The notes beneath the pieces are model-generated. The model saw only the letters and a list, made by a program, of their open reading frames with translations. It did not search any database and was not told the DNA's origin. A DNA stretch of 64,000 nt from Arthrobacter sp. SLBN-112 (GTDB lineage: Bacteria > Actinomycetota > Actinomycetes > Actinomycetales > Micrococcaceae): the NCBI RefSeq assembly GCF_030944625.1, contig NZ_JAUSXY010000001.1:2046001-2110000 (forward strand), in the 5' to 3' direction. A program made the position numbers and the translations under genes. The stretch's first letter is position 1; every line of letters starts with the position of its first letter. Shown piece after piece: positions 43,592 to 53,093 of this stretch.

Positions 43592-45028
43592 CTAGCTGTC
43601 CCGGCGTGCCCGCGCCCGCGAGAGAGCCTGGTACCAGTAGAAGGACCTTTTCGGGGTCCGTTCAAGGGTCTCAAAGTCCACGTGCACCAGGCCAAAACGC
43701 TGCGAGTAGCCGGCGGCCCACTCGAAGTTGTCCATCAGGGTCCACACGTAGTAGCCGCGCAGGTCCACGCCGTCCGCAATACCGCCGGGGGCGGTGGCGT
43801 CAAGGGCAGTCCCCAGGTGCGCTGCGAGGTAGTCCACCCGGTCGGCGTCCTCCAATGTCCCGGATACACGGTCGGGCTCGGGGAAGCTGGCCCCGCCCTC
43901 GGTGATGTACACCGGCGGAAGGGCGTCGCCGTACCGGTCCCGCATTTCCTTTAGCAGGATGCCCAGGTGGTGCGGTGCCACCGGCCAACCGAAGCCGGTG
44001 CTGCCGTATTCCGGGTACCCCACCTCGTGGAAGGGAAGCCGGGCCAGCTCCTGGTGCATGTCCGCAGGCAAGGGGGTGATGCCGGGGCCGAGCGCAACCT
44101 TGACCGGGAAGTAGTAGTTGAGCCCGTAGAAATCCAGCGGCTGGTGGATGGTCTTCAGGTCTGCGTCGGAGATCCTGCCAATGGAGCGCAGCCACGGCCT
44201 GGCGTACAAAGGCAGGGACGGGTACCTGCCAAGCAGGACGGGGTCGGCATAAAGTCGGTTCATCAGCAGGTCGTACAGGTGGGCCACCAGCCGGTCGCCG
44301 ATCTTCCGGGTTGCGGGCCTCACCGGTGAGTGCAGGTTCGTCAGGCCGATGCCACCGGCAACACCGGCGGCCCGCAGAGCCTGGACTCCCAGGCCGTGCG
44401 CCAGGAGCTGGTGGTGGATGGCGGGCAGGGCATTGAACATCAGGCGGCGCCCCGGTGCGTGCACCCCCAGGGCATACCCGTTCAGGGTCACCGAGACGGG
44501 TTCATTGAGGGTTACCCACTGCGCCACCCGGTCCCCGAACCGGTCGCCGGCTGCCCTGGCGTATTCGGCAAACCGATGCGCAGTGTCCCGGTTCAGCCAG
44601 CCGCCCCGGTGCTCGAGCGGCAGCGGGGTGTCCCAATGGTAGAGGGTGGCCATGGGGGAGATGCCGGCCTCAAGGAGCTCGTCGATCAGTCGGTCGTAGA
44701 AGTCCAGGCCCTGGGCATTGAAGCTGCCCTGGCCATCGGGCTGGATACGGGGCCAGGAGAGCGAGAAGCGGTACGAGCCAACGCCCAGCTCCTTGAGCAG
44801 CGCCACGTCTTCGGGCAGCCTGTTGTAGTGGTCGCAGGCGACTGCGGGGGAGTGGCCGTCCAGTATCGCCCCGGGTTTTTCGACGAAGGCGTCCCATCCG
44901 GAGGGTCCCCGGCCGTCCGCCTTGAGTGCGCCTTCGATCTGGAATGCCGCTGCCGCGACGCCCAGGGTGAACGACGCCGGCACGCGCCCGGCCAGTTCGG
45001 TCACCGATTCCGTGCCTTCCATGGTCAT
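43592..45028 (-). CDS. GH1 family beta-glucosidase
   Basis: The protein has 478 residues from ATG 45028. The start LGVAAAAFQIEGALKADGRG is the GH1 N-terminal signature. The acid/base Glu is in WVTLNEPVSV (about residue 166), and the nucleophile Glu in YITEGGASFPEPD (about 365), where the usual Asn after Glu is Gly. It hydrolyses beta-glucosides or galactosides released from plant material; no signal peptide is seen, so it acts inside the cell. It is convergent with mntH (21-bp gap), with its promoter facing the S10 leader. The exact sugar is not predictable. Confidence 0.9.
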   Translation of the reverse strand: MTMEGTESVTELAGRVPASFTLGVAAAAFQIEGALKADGRGPSGWDAFVEKPGAILDGHSPAVACDHYNRLPEDVALLKELGVGSYRFSLSWPRIQPDGQGSFNAQGLDFYDRLIDELLEAGISPMATLYHWDTPLPLEHRGGWLNRDTAHRFAEYARAAGDRFGDRVAQWVTLNEPVSVTLNGYALGVHAPGRRLMFNALPAIHHQLLAHGLGVQALRAAGVAGGIGLTNLHSPVRPATRKIGDRLVAHLYDLLMNRLYADPVLLGRYPSLPLYARPWLRSIGRISDADLKTIHQPLDFYGLNYYFPVKVALGPGITPLPADMHQELARLPFHEVGYPEYGSTGFGWPVAPHHLGILLKEMRDRYGDALPPVYITEGGASFPEPDRVSGTLEDADRVDYLAAHLGTALDATAPGGIADGVDLRGYYVWTLMDNFEWAAGYSQRFGLVHVDFETLERTPKRSFYWYQALSRARARRDS

Positions 45029-45058
45029 GCCCCTATCATCCAGTGGCTTCCCGTCCAC

Positions 45059-45423
45059 GGCAATGGCCGTTGCCGGGCCTGAAAAGGGACGATTCGCATC
45101 TGGCCGGGTTTTCCGGCATACTAGATGAGTTGTTCAAGCGCTTCTTCGCGTCCCGATCCGGATAATGCCGGGTGCAGGGTCCAAGCTGAAGTCCAAACAT
45201 AACCCACCCCCAAGGAACTGCGGATTCATATGCGCGCCCAGCGCGACACGCCCGACCGCGGGGGTCGGTTACGCCGGCAAGGTGAGGAACCCGGATTTAT
45301 CCGGATTCAGTTTGTGCGGCGGATGGTGGTCACGACCTCAAATGCTTCGGCAGCCATACAACGAGTAAGTGAACAGGGCAGCCCTAAACCGGGGAAGCAC
45401 AGACTGAAAGAGAGTCAGGCGAC
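45059..45423 (+). promoter_or_regulatory. Leader region of the S10 operon
   Basis: No gene is seen in these 365 bp. ATACTAGATG near 45118 may contain a -10 but lacks a clear -35. A small hairpin CCGGATTTATCCGG lies at 45293. The rpsJ start is preceded by GAAAGAGAGTCAGG. The segment probably holds the S10 promoter and a leader of about 300 nt. Confidence 0.4.
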
Positions 45424-45732
45424 ATGGCGGGACAAAAAATCCGCATCCGGCTGAAGTCATACGACCACGAGGTCATTGACGTTTCAGCACGGAAGATCGT
45501 TGAGACGGTCACGCGCGCAGGCGCAACGGTAGTTGGCCCCGTGCCGCTGCCGACGGAGAAGAACGTGTACTGCGTGATCCGCTCTCCGCACAAGTACAAG
45601 GACAGCCGCGAGCACTTTGAAATGCGCACGCACAAGCGTCTTATCGACATCATCGATCCCACGCCGAAGGCCGTCGACTCGCTCATGCGTCTCGACCTGC
45701 CGGCTGACGTGAACATCGAAATCAAGCTGTAG
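45424..45732 (+). CDS. rpsJ: Ribosomal protein S10
   Basis: The protein has 102 residues, the standard length. It begins [20 protein letters not shown] and contains the long loop with [20 protein letters not shown] and [21 protein letters not shown]10 sits in the 30S head and, as NusE, joins NusB and NusG in antitermination complexes. It is the first gene of the S10 operon, followed by rplC after 17 bp. A leader of about 300 bp precedes it. Confidence 0.98.
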
Positions 45733-45749
45733 GGAGGTGCTGAGAAACT

Positions 45750-46400
45750 ATGACCGCAACCCGTAACGTAAAGGGCCTGCTGGGCACGAAGCTCGGCATG
45801 ACCCAGGTCTGGGACGAGAACAACAAGCTCATCCCCGTCACTGTGGTCCAGGCAGACTCGAACGTCATCACCCAGCTGCGCAACGCTGAGACCGATGGTT
45901 ACGTCGCCGTTCAGATCGGCTACGGCCAGATCGATCCCCGCAAGGTCACCAAGCCGCTGGCTGGTCACTTTGAAAAGGCAGGCGTCACGCCTCGCCGCCA
46001 CGTCGTCGAACTCCGTACCGCAGATGCTGCCGAGTACGAGCTGGGCCAGGAGCTCTCCGTAGAGCTCTTCGAAGCCGGCCAGAAGATCGACGTCATCGGC
46101 ACCACCAAGGGTAAGGGCTTCGCCGGTGTTATGAAGCGTCACGGCTTCCACGGCGTCGGCGCTTCCCACGGTGCCCACAAGAACCACCGTAAGCCCGGTT
46201 CAATCGGTGGCGCATCCACCCCGAGCCGCGTCTTCAAGGGCATGAAAATGGCCGGCCGCATGGGCGCCGTTCGTCACACCACGCTGAACCTCACCGTTCA
46301 CGCGGTTGACGTCGAGAAGTCGCTGCTCCTGATCAAGGGCGCCGTTCCCGGTGCCCGCGGCCAGGTCGTCTTCGTACGCACCGCCGTGAAGGGAGCCTAG
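45750..46400 (+). CDS. rplC: Ribosomal protein L3
   Basis: The protein has 216 residues. It starts with [20 protein letters not shown], and the central extension contains [20 protein letters not shown] followed by [20 protein letters not shown], which reaches the peptidyl-transferase centre. L3 is one of the first proteins to bind 23S rRNA. ATG 45750 is preceded by GGGAGGTG. The gene is complete and 4 bp from rplD. Confidence 0.98.
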   Translation: MTATRNVKGLLGTKLGMTQVWDENNKLIPVTVVQADSNVITQLRNAETDGYVAVQIGYGQIDPRKVTKPLAGHFEKAGVTPRRHVVELRTADAAEYELGQELSVELFEAGQKIDVIGTTKGKGFAGVMKRHGFHGVGASHGAHKNHRKPGSIGGASTPSRVFKGMKMAGRMGAVRHTTLNLTVHAVDVEKSLLLIKGAVPGARGQVVFVRTAVKGA

Positions 46401-46404
46401 TTCA

Positions 46405-47025
46405 ATGGCTAACACTGTCCAGGTTGACCTGCCTGCAGAGATCTTCGACGTTCAGACCAACGTGCCCCTGCTGCACCAGGTTGTCGTTGCTCAGCTCGCT
46501 GCTGCACGCCAGGGAACCCACAAGACCAAGACCCGCGCCGAAGTTTCCGGTGCAGGACGCAAGCCGTTCAAGCAGAAGGGCACCGGCCGCGCCCGTCAGG
46601 GTTCAATCCGTGCTCCTCACATGACCGGCGGTGGCGTTGTCCACGGTCCCACCCCGCGTGACTACAGCCAGCGCACCCCCAAGAAGATGATTGCTGCTGC
46701 ACTGCGTGGCGCACTCTCCGACCGGGCCCGCAACGGACGCATCCACGTTGTCGCAGAACTGGTTGAAGGCACCAAGCCCTCCGCCAAGACCGCACTGGCA
46801 ACGCTCCGCGGTGTTTCCGACCGCAAGAACCTGCTGGTCGTCATCGAGCGCGATAACGACGTTGCCGCACTGTCCGTGCGCAACCTCGCCGGCGTTCACG
46901 TTCTGTACGCAGACCAGCTGAACACCTACGACGTTCTCGTCTCCGATGACGTTGTCTTCACCAAGGCAGCCTACGAAGCATTCGTAGCCGCCAAGGCAGC
47001 TAAGAACGAGGAGGATGCCAAGTGA
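46405..47025 (+). CDS. rplD: Ribosomal protein L4
   Basis: The protein has 206 residues. The tunnel loop is [20 protein letters not shown] at about residues 55-74; the KQKGTGRAR stretch that contacts macrolides is unaltered. The globular domain follows with [21 protein letters not shown]4 lines the exit tunnel and in E. coli also regulates this operon by attenuation; no matching leader structure was identified here. Its stop overlaps the rplW start (GTGA). Confidence 0.98.
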   Translation: MANTVQVDLPAEIFDVQTNVPLLHQVVVAQLAAARQGTHKTKTRAEVSGAGRKPFKQKGTGRARQGSIRAPHMTGGGVVHGPTPRDYSQRTPKKMIAAALRGALSDRARNGRIHVVAELVEGTKPSAKTALATLRGVSDRKNLLVVIERDNDVAALSVRNLAGVHVLYADQLNTYDVLVSDDVVFTKAAYEAFVAAKAAKNEEDAK

Positions 47026-47327
47026 GTGCAGCCACCATCAAGGATCCCCGCGACGTCGTGCTTGCACCCGTCGTGTCGGAAAAGAGCTACGGCCTGATCG
47101 ACGAGGGCAAGTACACCTTCCTGGTGGACCCCCGTTCGAACAAGACCGAGATCAAGCTGGCCGTGGAGAAAATCTTCTCCGTCAAGGTCGAATCGATCAA
47201 CACCATCAACCGTGCCGGTAAGCGCAAGCGCACCAAATTCGGATGGGGTACCCGCAAGAACACCAAGCGTGCGATTGTCACCCTCAAAGAAGGCACCATC
47301 GACATCTTCGGCGGTCCGCTCGCGTAG
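47022..47327 (+). CDS. rplW: Ribosomal protein L23
   Basis: The protein has 101 residues and starts with GTG 47022, overlapping rplD by 4 bp, so translation is coupled. It contains [20 protein letters not shown] and the family signature with [20 protein letters not shown], then the basic extension [21 protein letters not shown]23 sits at the tunnel exit and docks trigger factor, SRP and SecYEG. rplB follows after 29 bp. Confidence 0.98.
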   Translation: MSAATIKDPRDVVLAPVVSEKSYGLIDEGKYTFLVDPRSNKTEIKLAVEKIFSVKVESINTINRAGKRKRTKFGWGTRKNTKRAIVTLKEGTIDIFGGPLA

Positions 47328-47356
47328 CGGAGACCACTTTAACGAGGAAATAAATT

Positions 47357-48196
47357 ATGGGAATCCGTAAGTACAAGCCGACTACCCCGGGCCGACGCGG
47401 CTCGAGCGTAGCGGACTTTATCGAAATCACGCGGTCGACGCCGGAAAAGTCGTTGGTACGTCCGCTGCCCAAGAAGGGCGGCCGTAACAACACCGGTAAG
47501 ATCACCACCCGTCACAAGGGTGGTGGACACAAGCGCCAGTACCGTCTGATCGACTTCCGTCGCCACGACAAGGACGGCGTCAACGCCCGCGTTGCCGAAA
47601 TCGAGTACGATCCGAACCGCACGGCTCGCATCGCCCTCCTGCACTACGTTGATGGCACCAAGCGTTACATCATCGCCCCCAACAAGCTCTCCCAGGGTGA
47701 CGTTGTTGAGGCAGGTGCCGGTGCTGACATCAAGCCCGGTAACAACCTGCCCCTGCTGAACATCCCGGTGGGTACCGTCATCCACGCAGTTGAACTGCGT
47801 CCGGGCGGCGGCGCCAAGATGGGCCGCTCCGCCGGTGCATCCATCCAGCTCGTTGCCAAGGAAGGCCGTTTCGCCCAGCTGCGTCTGCCTTCCGGCGAAA
47901 TCCGCAACGTTGACGTGCGCTGCCGCGCAACCGTCGGCGAGGTCGGCAACGCCGAGCAGTCGAACATCAACTGGGGCAAGGCCGGCCGTATGCGGTGGAA
48001 GGGCGTCCGCCCGACCGTCCGTGGTGTCGCCATGAACCCGGTTGACCACCCGCACGGTGGTGGTGAGGGTAAGACGTCCGGTGGACGTAACCCCGTCAAC
48101 CCGAACGGTAAGCGTGAAGGCCGCACCCGCCGCCCGAACAAAGAGAGCGACAAGCTTATTGTGCGTCGCCGTCGTACTGGCAAGAACAAGCGATAG
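47357..48196 (+). CDS. rplB: Ribosomal protein L2
   Basis: The protein has 279 residues. It begins [20 protein letters not shown], and the conserved peptidyl-transferase-proximal loop is [20 protein letters not shown] with the invariant His. The basic tail ends [11 protein letters not shown]2 is needed for subunit association and peptide-bond formation. The gene is complete, 12 bp upstream of rpsS. Confidence 0.98.
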   Translation: MGIRKYKPTTPGRRGSSVADFIEITRSTPEKSLVRPLPKKGGRNNTGKITTRHKGGGHKRQYRLIDFRRHDKDGVNARVAEIEYDPNRTARIALLHYVDGTKRYIIAPNKLSQGDVVEAGAGADIKPGNNLPLLNIPVGTVIHAVELRPGGGAKMGRSAGASIQLVAKEGRFAQLRLPSGEIRNVDVRCRATVGEVGNAEQSNINWGKAGRMRWKGVRPTVRGVAMNPVDHPHGGGEGKTSGGRNPVNPNGKREGRTRRPNKESDKLIVRRRRTGKNKR

Positions 48197-48208
48197 GAGC
48201 CTGGACAC

Positions 48209-48490
48209 ATGCCACGCAGCCTGAAAAAAGGTCCTTTCGTTGACCAGCACCTCTTTGTGAAGGTCGCCAGGGAAAACGAAAAGGGCACCAAGAACGTCAT
48301 CAAGACCTGGTCACGCCGTTCGATGATCATCCCCGACATGCTCGGGCACACGATCGCCGTACACGACGGACGCAAGCACATCCCGGTGTTTGTCACTGAG
48401 TCGATGGTCGGGCACAAGCTCGGCGAATTCGCTCCCACGCGGACATTCCGCGGCCATGTCAAGGACGACCGTAAGGGCAAGCGCCGCTAG
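48209..48490 (+). CDS. rpsS: Ribosomal protein S19
   Basis: The protein has 93 residues, the standard size. It starts [20 protein letters not shown], and the signature is in [20 protein letters not shown] followed by [13 protein letters not shown]19 lies in the 30S head beside S13 and contacts the A-site tRNA and bridge B1a. The gene is in the standard S10-operon position, with rplV starting 38 bp later. Confidence 0.98.
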   Translation: MPRSLKKGPFVDQHLFVKVARENEKGTKNVIKTWSRRSMIIPDMLGHTIAVHDGRKHIPVFVTESMVGHKLGEFAPTRTFRGHVKDDRKGKRR

Positions 48491-48528
48491 GCGCCTGCGT
48501 TTACGTCAAAGACGAGAGAAGGAAAGCA

Positions 48529-48894
48529 ATGGAAGCCAAGGCAATTGCGCGCCACATCCGCGTAACGCCTATGAAGGCCCGGCGCGTCGTCAACCTTGTT
48601 CGTGGATTGCAAGCGAATGAGGCTCTGGCAATTCTGAAGTTTGCCCCACAGGCAGCTTCGGAGCCGGTATTCAAGGTAGTTCAGTCGGCAATCTCCAACG
48701 CCCGGGTCCTCGCGGACCGCGACGGCGTGGCGTTTGACGAAGGTGACCTCATCATCAGCGAAGCGTTTGTTGATGAAGGCCCGACCATGAAGCGGTTCCA
48801 GCCGCGTGCCCAGGGTCGTGCATTTCAGATCAAGAAGCGCACCAGCCACATCACCGTGGTAGTCGCTACCCCGGAGAAAGAGGAGGCTCGCTAA
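48529..48894 (+). CDS. rplV: Ribosomal protein L22
   Basis: The protein has 121 residues. It begins [20 protein letters not shown] and has the beta-hairpin region with [20 protein letters not shown] that extends into the exit tunnel; the hairpin has its normal length, so macrolide-resistance deletions are absent. L22 stabilises 23S rRNA domains. It directly abuts rpsC, whose GTG start follows the stop codon. Confidence 0.98.
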   Translation: MEAKAIARHIRVTPMKARRVVNLVRGLQANEALAILKFAPQAASEPVFKVVQSAISNARVLADRDGVAFDEGDLIISEAFVDEGPTMKRFQPRAQGRAFQIKKRTSHITVVVATPEKEEAR

Positions 48895-49725
48895 GTGGGA
48901 CAGAAAGTAAACCCGCACGGGTTCCGACTCGGCATCACCACCGATCACGTATCGCACTGGTTCGCTGACAGCACCAAGGCCGGCCAGCGGTACAAGGACT
49001 TCGTTCGCGAAGACATCCGTATCCGCCAGCTCATGTCCACGGGCATGGAGCGCGCCGGTATCGCCAAGGTTGAGATCGAGCGCACCCGTGACCGCGTCCG
49101 CGTGGACATCCACACGGCACGTCCCGGCATCGTCATCGGCCGCCGTGGAGCAGAAGCAGACCGCATCCGCGGCGAGCTCGAAAAGCTCACCGGCAAGCAG
49201 GTTCAGCTGAACATCCTCGAGGTCAAGAACCCCGAGATGGAAGCCCAGCTTGTGGCCCAGGGCGTTGCAGAGCAGCTGACTTCCCGCGTGGCCTTCCGCC
49301 GCGCGATGAAGAAGGCCATGCAGTCCGCACAGCGTGCAGGTGCCAAGGGCATCCGCATTGCCTGCTCGGGCCGTCTTGGTGGCGCTGAAATGTCCCGCTC
49401 GGAGTTCTACCGCGAAGGCCGTGTGCCCCTGCACACCCTCCGTGCGAACATCGACTACGGCTTCTACGAAGCCAAGACCACCTTCGGCCGCATCGGCGTG
49501 AAGGTCTGGATCTACAAGGGCGACGTCACTGCCAAGGAACTGGCCGCCCAGGCTGCTTCGGCACCGTCCCGCGGCAACCGTGGCGAGCGTCCCGGCCGTC
49601 CGGGTGGCGCCGACCGCGGTGACCGCCGTCGTCGCAACGACCGCCCGGCCGCTGACGCAGCTCCTGCTGCCGAAGCTCCGGCAGCTGAAGCTGCACCTGC
49701 AGCAGCAGAAGGAGGACAGGCTTAA
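48895..49725 (+). CDS. rpsC: Ribosomal protein S3
   Basis: The protein has 276 residues; the core is about 215, and the extra length is a basic then acidic low-complexity tail ([20 protein letters not shown] to AAEGGQA). The KH domain includes [20 protein letters not shown], and the C-terminal domain has [11 protein letters not shown]. It starts with GTG immediately after the rplV stop. S3 forms the mRNA entry pore and has helicase activity there. The long tail is typical of actinobacteria. Confidence 0.98.
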   Translation: MGQKVNPHGFRLGITTDHVSHWFADSTKAGQRYKDFVREDIRIRQLMSTGMERAGIAKVEIERTRDRVRVDIHTARPGIVIGRRGAEADRIRGELEKLTGKQVQLNILEVKNPEMEAQLVAQGVAEQLTSRVAFRRAMKKAMQSAQRAGAKGIRIACSGRLGGAEMSRSEFYREGRVPLHTLRANIDYGFYEAKTTFGRIGVKVWIYKGDVTAKELAAQAASAPSRGNRGERPGRPGGADRGDRRRRNDRPAADAAPAAEAPAAEAAPAAAEGGQA

Positions 49726-50142
49726 ATGCTTATCCCACGTCGAGTCAAGCACCGTAAGCAGCACCACCCGGGTCGTTCCGGCGCTGCCACGGGCGGCACC
49801 GAGGTCTCGTTCGGTGAGTGGGGTATCCAGGCTCTGAGCCCGGCATACGTCACCAACCGTCAGATCGAATCTGCCCGTATCGCGATGACCCGCCACATCA
49901 AGCGTGGCGGTAAGGTCTGGATCAACATCTACCCGGACCGTCCCCTGACCAAGAAGCCGGCCGAAACCCGCATGGGTTCCGGTAAGGGTTCACCGGAATG
50001 GTGGGTCGCCAACGTCAAGCCGGGTCGGGTTCTGTTCGAACTCTCCGGTGTCAATGAAGAGGTAGCTCGCGAGGCCCTGCGCCTGGCAATCCACAAGCTG
50101 CCGTTGAAGGCACGCATTGTGCGTCGCGAAGGTGGTGAGTAG
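49726..50142 (+). CDS. rplP: Ribosomal protein L16
   Basis: The protein has 138 residues. It starts [20 protein letters not shown], and [20 protein letters not shown] and [20 protein letters not shown] are its signature segments. L16 positions the A-site tRNA in the peptidyl-transferase centre. The start directly follows the rpsC stop (TAAATG), and GGAGG lies within the end of rpsC. Confidence 0.98.
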   Translation: MLIPRRVKHRKQHHPGRSGAATGGTEVSFGEWGIQALSPAYVTNRQIESARIAMTRHIKRGGKVWINIYPDRPLTKKPAETRMGSGKGSPEWWVANVKPGRVLFELSGVNEEVAREALRLAIHKLPLKARIVRREGGE

Positions 50143-50144
50143 AA

Positions 50145-50474
50145 ATGGCAGTAGGATCCAAGGATCTGGCTCCCGCACAGCTGGACGGTTTCGACAACGA
50201 GCGTCTCGTTGAAGAACTCCGCAAGGCCAAGGAAGAGCTGTTCAACCTGCGTTTCCAGTCCGCCACCGGACAGCTGGAGAACCACGGTCGCCTGCGTGCA
50301 GTAAAGAAGGACATTGCCCGCATCTACACCGTTCTCCGCGAACGCGAGCTGGGCATTCGTGCCGAGGTTGCCGCACCGGTTGTGGAAGCCAAGGAAGAAA
50401 AGAAGTCCAAGAAGGCTGCAACCAAGAAGGCCGAAAAGGCTGAAACGGTTGAGACCGAGGAGGATGCCAAGTGA
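50145..50474 (+). CDS. rpmC: Ribosomal protein L29 with long tail
   Basis: The protein has 109 residues versus about 65-75 in most bacteria. The core [20 protein letters not shown] then [20 protein letters not shown] forms the usual two helices (about 22-75). The extra part is a charged Lys/Glu/Ala tail (about 80-109). L29 lies at the tunnel exit next to L23. It overlaps the rpsQ start by 4 bp (GTGA). Confidence 0.97.
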   Translation: MAVGSKDLAPAQLDGFDNERLVEELRKAKEELFNLRFQSATGQLENHGRLRAVKKDIARIYTVLRERELGIRAEVAAPVVEAKEEKKSKKAATKKAEKAETVETEEDAK

Positions 50475-50776
50475 GTGAAAAGGACGAGAACGTGACGGAA
50501 ACTGCTACCGCCGCCAAGGCTGGGGAGCGCGGTTACCGCAAGACGCGTCGCGGCTACGTGGTCTCCGACAAGATGGAAAAGACCATCGTTGTCGAGGTTG
50601 AGGACCGCGTAAAGCACGCCCTGTACGGCAAGGTTATCCGCCGTACCTCCAAGGTCAAGGCACACGACGAAGAGAACACCGCCGGCATCGGCGACCTCGT
50701 TGTCATCGCCGAGACCCGTCCGCTGTCCGCCACCAAGAACTGGCGGCTCGTGGAAATCCTCGAGAAGGCCAAGTAG
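50471..50776 (+). CDS. rpsQ: Ribosomal protein S17
   Basis: The protein has 101 residues, starting with GTG 50471 inside the rpmC stop. A polar N-terminal extension (about 20 residues) precedes the OB-fold core: [20 protein letters not shown] and [21 protein letters not shown]17 is a primary 16S rRNA-binding protein. It is the last gene of the S10 operon, since a strong hairpin follows 20 bp after the stop and 500 bp separate it from rplN. Confidence 0.98.
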   Translation: MSEKDENVTETATAAKAGERGYRKTRRGYVVSDKMEKTIVVEVEDRVKHALYGKVIRRTSKVKAHDEENTAGIGDLVVIAETRPLSATKNWRLVEILEKAK

Positions 50777-50795
50777 CACCTGCTGCTTCGCTGTT

Positions 50796-50823
50796 GCCCC
50801 TGCTCCCTTACGGGAGCGGGGGC
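50796..50823 (+). terminator. Terminator of the S10 operon
   Basis: GCCCCTGCTCCC pairs with GGGAGCGGGGGC (one mismatch) around TTAC, 19 bp after the rpsQ stop, followed by TTCCTCGTTT. Confidence 0.75.
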
Positions 50824-51277
50824 TTCCTCGTTTAAGCCGTGCGGCGGCCCCGTGCCCCGGCGTGCGGCACGCGCAGCAGCCTTTGCTGGAGACGACGACG
50901 GCGGGCTTGCGCCGATCCGGGGGAGTGGCACCGCAGGCGGCCCGAAAGGCTGCGCCGGGTGACGTCGTCGTCCATCTTGCAGTGCGGGCGCGGAGGGTGA
51001 TATGGGGACTGGCGGAATACGTGCTAGGATATTGAGTTTGTATGGCGCCTTTTGCGCGCTGTCATCAACCTCGTAAACAAGCGTGCCACAGCATAGTGCC
51101 CCTGTGCGCCCGGGATCCGTCCCGGACTGGATGGGAGCAACTGCTTCCGGCACGGGCGTTTAGGCCTGGTCTGGCAAAATCCAGGCAGGTCAAGAGACAC
51201 CCCGATCAACCGTTCCGCAAGGCTCATTCCGTAGCAAGATCACGGCCTGAGAACCGGCGCGACGCAAGGAGTAAATA
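50824..51277 (+). promoter_or_regulatory. Intergenic region with spc operon promoter and leader
   Basis: No gene was recognised in this 454-bp gap. A strong -10 box TAGGAT lies at 51025-51030; the -35 is poor (TGGGGA about 17 bp upstream). The transcript would have a leader of about 240 nt before the rplN GTG, which is preceded by AAGGAG. Confidence 0.5.
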
Positions 51278-51646
51278 GTGATTCAGCAGGAGTCGCGACT
51301 CAAGGTCGCCGACAACACGGGTGCTAAGGAAATCCTTACCATTCGCGTTCTCGGTGGATCCGGCCGTCGCTACGCAGGCATCGGTGACGTCATCGTCGCC
51401 ACCGTCAAGGATGCAATCCCGGGCGGCAACGTAAAGAAGGGCGATGTGGTCAAGGCCGTCATCGTCCGTACCAAGAAGGAACGCCGCCGTGCGGACGGTT
51501 CCTACATCAAGTTTGACGAGAACGCAGCTGTGATCCTGAAGAACGACGGTGACCCCCGCGGCACCCGTATCTTCGGACCGGTTGGTCGTGAACTGCGTGA
51601 CAAGAAGTTCATGAAGATCGTTTCTCTGGCTCCGGAGGTGCTCTAG
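51278..51646 (+). CDS. rplN: Ribosomal protein L14
   Basis: The protein has 122 residues and starts with GTG 51278 behind AAGGAG. It begins [20 protein letters not shown], and the signature [20 protein letters not shown] is intact. L14 lies at the subunit interface and binds the silencing factor RsfS. It is the first gene of the spc operon, which here is separated from the S10 operon by a terminator and a new promoter. rplX follows after 3 bp. Confidence 0.98.
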   Translation: MIQQESRLKVADNTGAKEILTIRVLGGSGRRYAGIGDVIVATVKDAIPGGNVKKGDVVKAVIVRTKKERRRADGSYIKFDENAAVILKNDGDPRGTRIFGPVGRELRDKKFMKIVSLAPEVL

Positions 51647-51649
51647 TCC

Positions 51650-52012
51650 ATGGCTGCAAAGATCAAGAAGGGTGACCTGGTTCAGGTCATCACTGGCGCC
51701 AAGGCTGAGCGCGGCGGCGACCGCGGCAAGCAGGGCAAGGTTCTGCGCGTATTCACCGACACCAACCGCGTGCTGGTTGAGGGTATCAACCGCGTCACCA
51801 AGCACACCCGGGTTGGACAGTCGCAGCGCGGCACCAAGACCGGCGGCATCGAGGTCGTAGAGGCCCCGATCCACATTTCCAACGTGGCCCTGGTTGACCC
51901 GTCGACCAAGAAGCCGACCCGCGTGGGCTTCCGCCTCGACACGGTGGAGAAGAACGGCGTCAACAAGACCGTCCGCATCCGCGTGTCCAAGAGCACCGGG
52001 AAGGACATCTAA
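51650..52012 (+). CDS. rplX: Ribosomal protein L24
   Basis: The protein has 120 residues. The KOW motif is KIKKGDLVQVITGAKAERGG DRGKQGKV at the N-terminus, and APIHISNVALVDPSTKKPTR is the L24 consensus. L24 is an assembly initiator that binds the 5' end of 23S rRNA. The last base of its stop codon (TAA) is the first base of the rplE ATG, so the two are translationally coupled. Confidence 0.98.
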   Translation: MAAKIKKGDLVQVITGAKAERGGDRGKQGKVLRVFTDTNRVLVEGINRVTKHTRVGQSQRGTKTGGIEVVEAPIHISNVALVDPSTKKPTRVGFRLDTVEKNGVNKTVRIRVSKSTGKDI

Positions 52013-52594
52013 TGACTGAGACCATCGACGACTCCGGCAACGAAGATCGTTCCCCGTCTGAAGACCAAGTACGCCGAATCCATCAAGACTGCGCTCCAGG
52101 ATGAATTCAAGTACTCGAACGTGAACCAGGTACCCCGTCTGGTGAAGGTTGTTGTGAACATGGGTGTTGGAGATGCCGCCAAGGACTCCAAGCTGATCGA
52201 CGGCGCTGTCCGCGACCTCACCCAGATCACCGGCCAGAAGCCGCAGGTTACCAAGGCCCGCAAGTCGATCGCACAGTTCAAGCTGCGCGAAGGCATGCCC
52301 ATCGGTGCACACGCAACCCTGCGTGGCGACCGTATGTGGGAATTCGTGGACCGCCTGGTTAGCCTCGCACTGCCCCGTATCCGCGACTTCCGCGGCCTCA
52401 GCGGCAAGCAGTTCGATGGCAACGGCAACTACACCTTCGGTCTGACCGAGCAGGTTATGTTCCACGAAATCGACCAGGACAAGATCGACCGCGTCCGCGG
52501 TATGGACATCACGGTTGTCACCACTGCGAAGACCGATGACGAAGGCCGTGCGCTGCTCAAGGCGCTTGGTTTCCCGTTCAAAACCGAAGCTTAA
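52012..52594 (+). pseudogene. rplE: Ribosomal protein L5, frame broken by one extra base (probable sequencing error)
   Basis: L5 binds 5S rRNA and contacts P-site tRNA through bridge B1b. The ATG at 52012 overlaps the rplX stop as expected. After five codons (MTETI) the frame breaks: removing the G at about 52027 in ACCATCGACGACTCC restores [20 protein letters not shown] and the rest without interruption to [11 protein letters not shown] at 52594. As written, the ATG frame reads unrelated codons and stops early, and the intact downstream part has no good start until an internal ATG-free region; the first usable codon (GTG 52121) lacks about 35 conserved residues. The corrected product is 193 residues. 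Confidence 0.93.
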
Positions 52595-52676
52595 TTAACT
52601 ACGTAAAAGGTCCGGCTGCTCCGCTCCCCACGGGACGGAATGGCGGAAACCGTTATGAGGAAGGGCATGAGCCCAC

Positions 52677-53075
52677 ATGACAATGACAGATCCTGTCGCA
52701 GATATGCTTACGCGCCTGCGTAACGCAAACTCGGCTTACCACGACTCCGTGACTATGCCGTACAGCAAGCTCAAGGCACGCGTTGCCGACATCCTCAAGG
52801 CCGAAGGTTTCATCGCCGGCTGGAAGGAAGAGGACGCTGAGGTTGGCAAGAAGCTGACCCTCGAACTCAAGTTCGGTCCGAACCGCGAGCGTTCCATCGC
52901 CGGTGTACGCCGGATCTCCAAGCCGGGTCTCCGCGTTTACGCGAAGTCCACCAACCTGCCGCACGTGCTCGGTGGCCTGGGTATCGCAATCCTGTCCACC
53001 TCTTCCGGCCTCCTGACTGACAAGCAGGCCGGCAAGAAGGGCGTGGGCGGCGAAGTCCTCGCGTACGTCTGGTAA
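52677..53075 (+). CDS. rpsH: Ribosomal protein S8
   Basis: The protein has 132 residues. It starts [20 protein letters not shown], and the C-terminal signature is [21 protein letters not shown]8 is a primary 16S rRNA binder and in E. coli the spc operon repressor. It follows rplE by 82 bp with no rpsN (S14) between them, unlike E. coli or Bacillus. An AAGG Shine-Dalgarno lies upstream (GAGGAAGGGC). Confidence 0.98.
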   Translation: MTMTDPVADMLTRLRNANSAYHDSVTMPYSKLKARVADILKAEGFIAGWKEEDAEVGKKLTLELKFGPNRERSIAGVRRISKPGLRVYAKSTNLPHVLGGLGIAILSTSSGLLTDKQAGKKGVGGEVLAYVW

Positions 53076-53093
53076 CGGGAAAGGAAGAGAATA

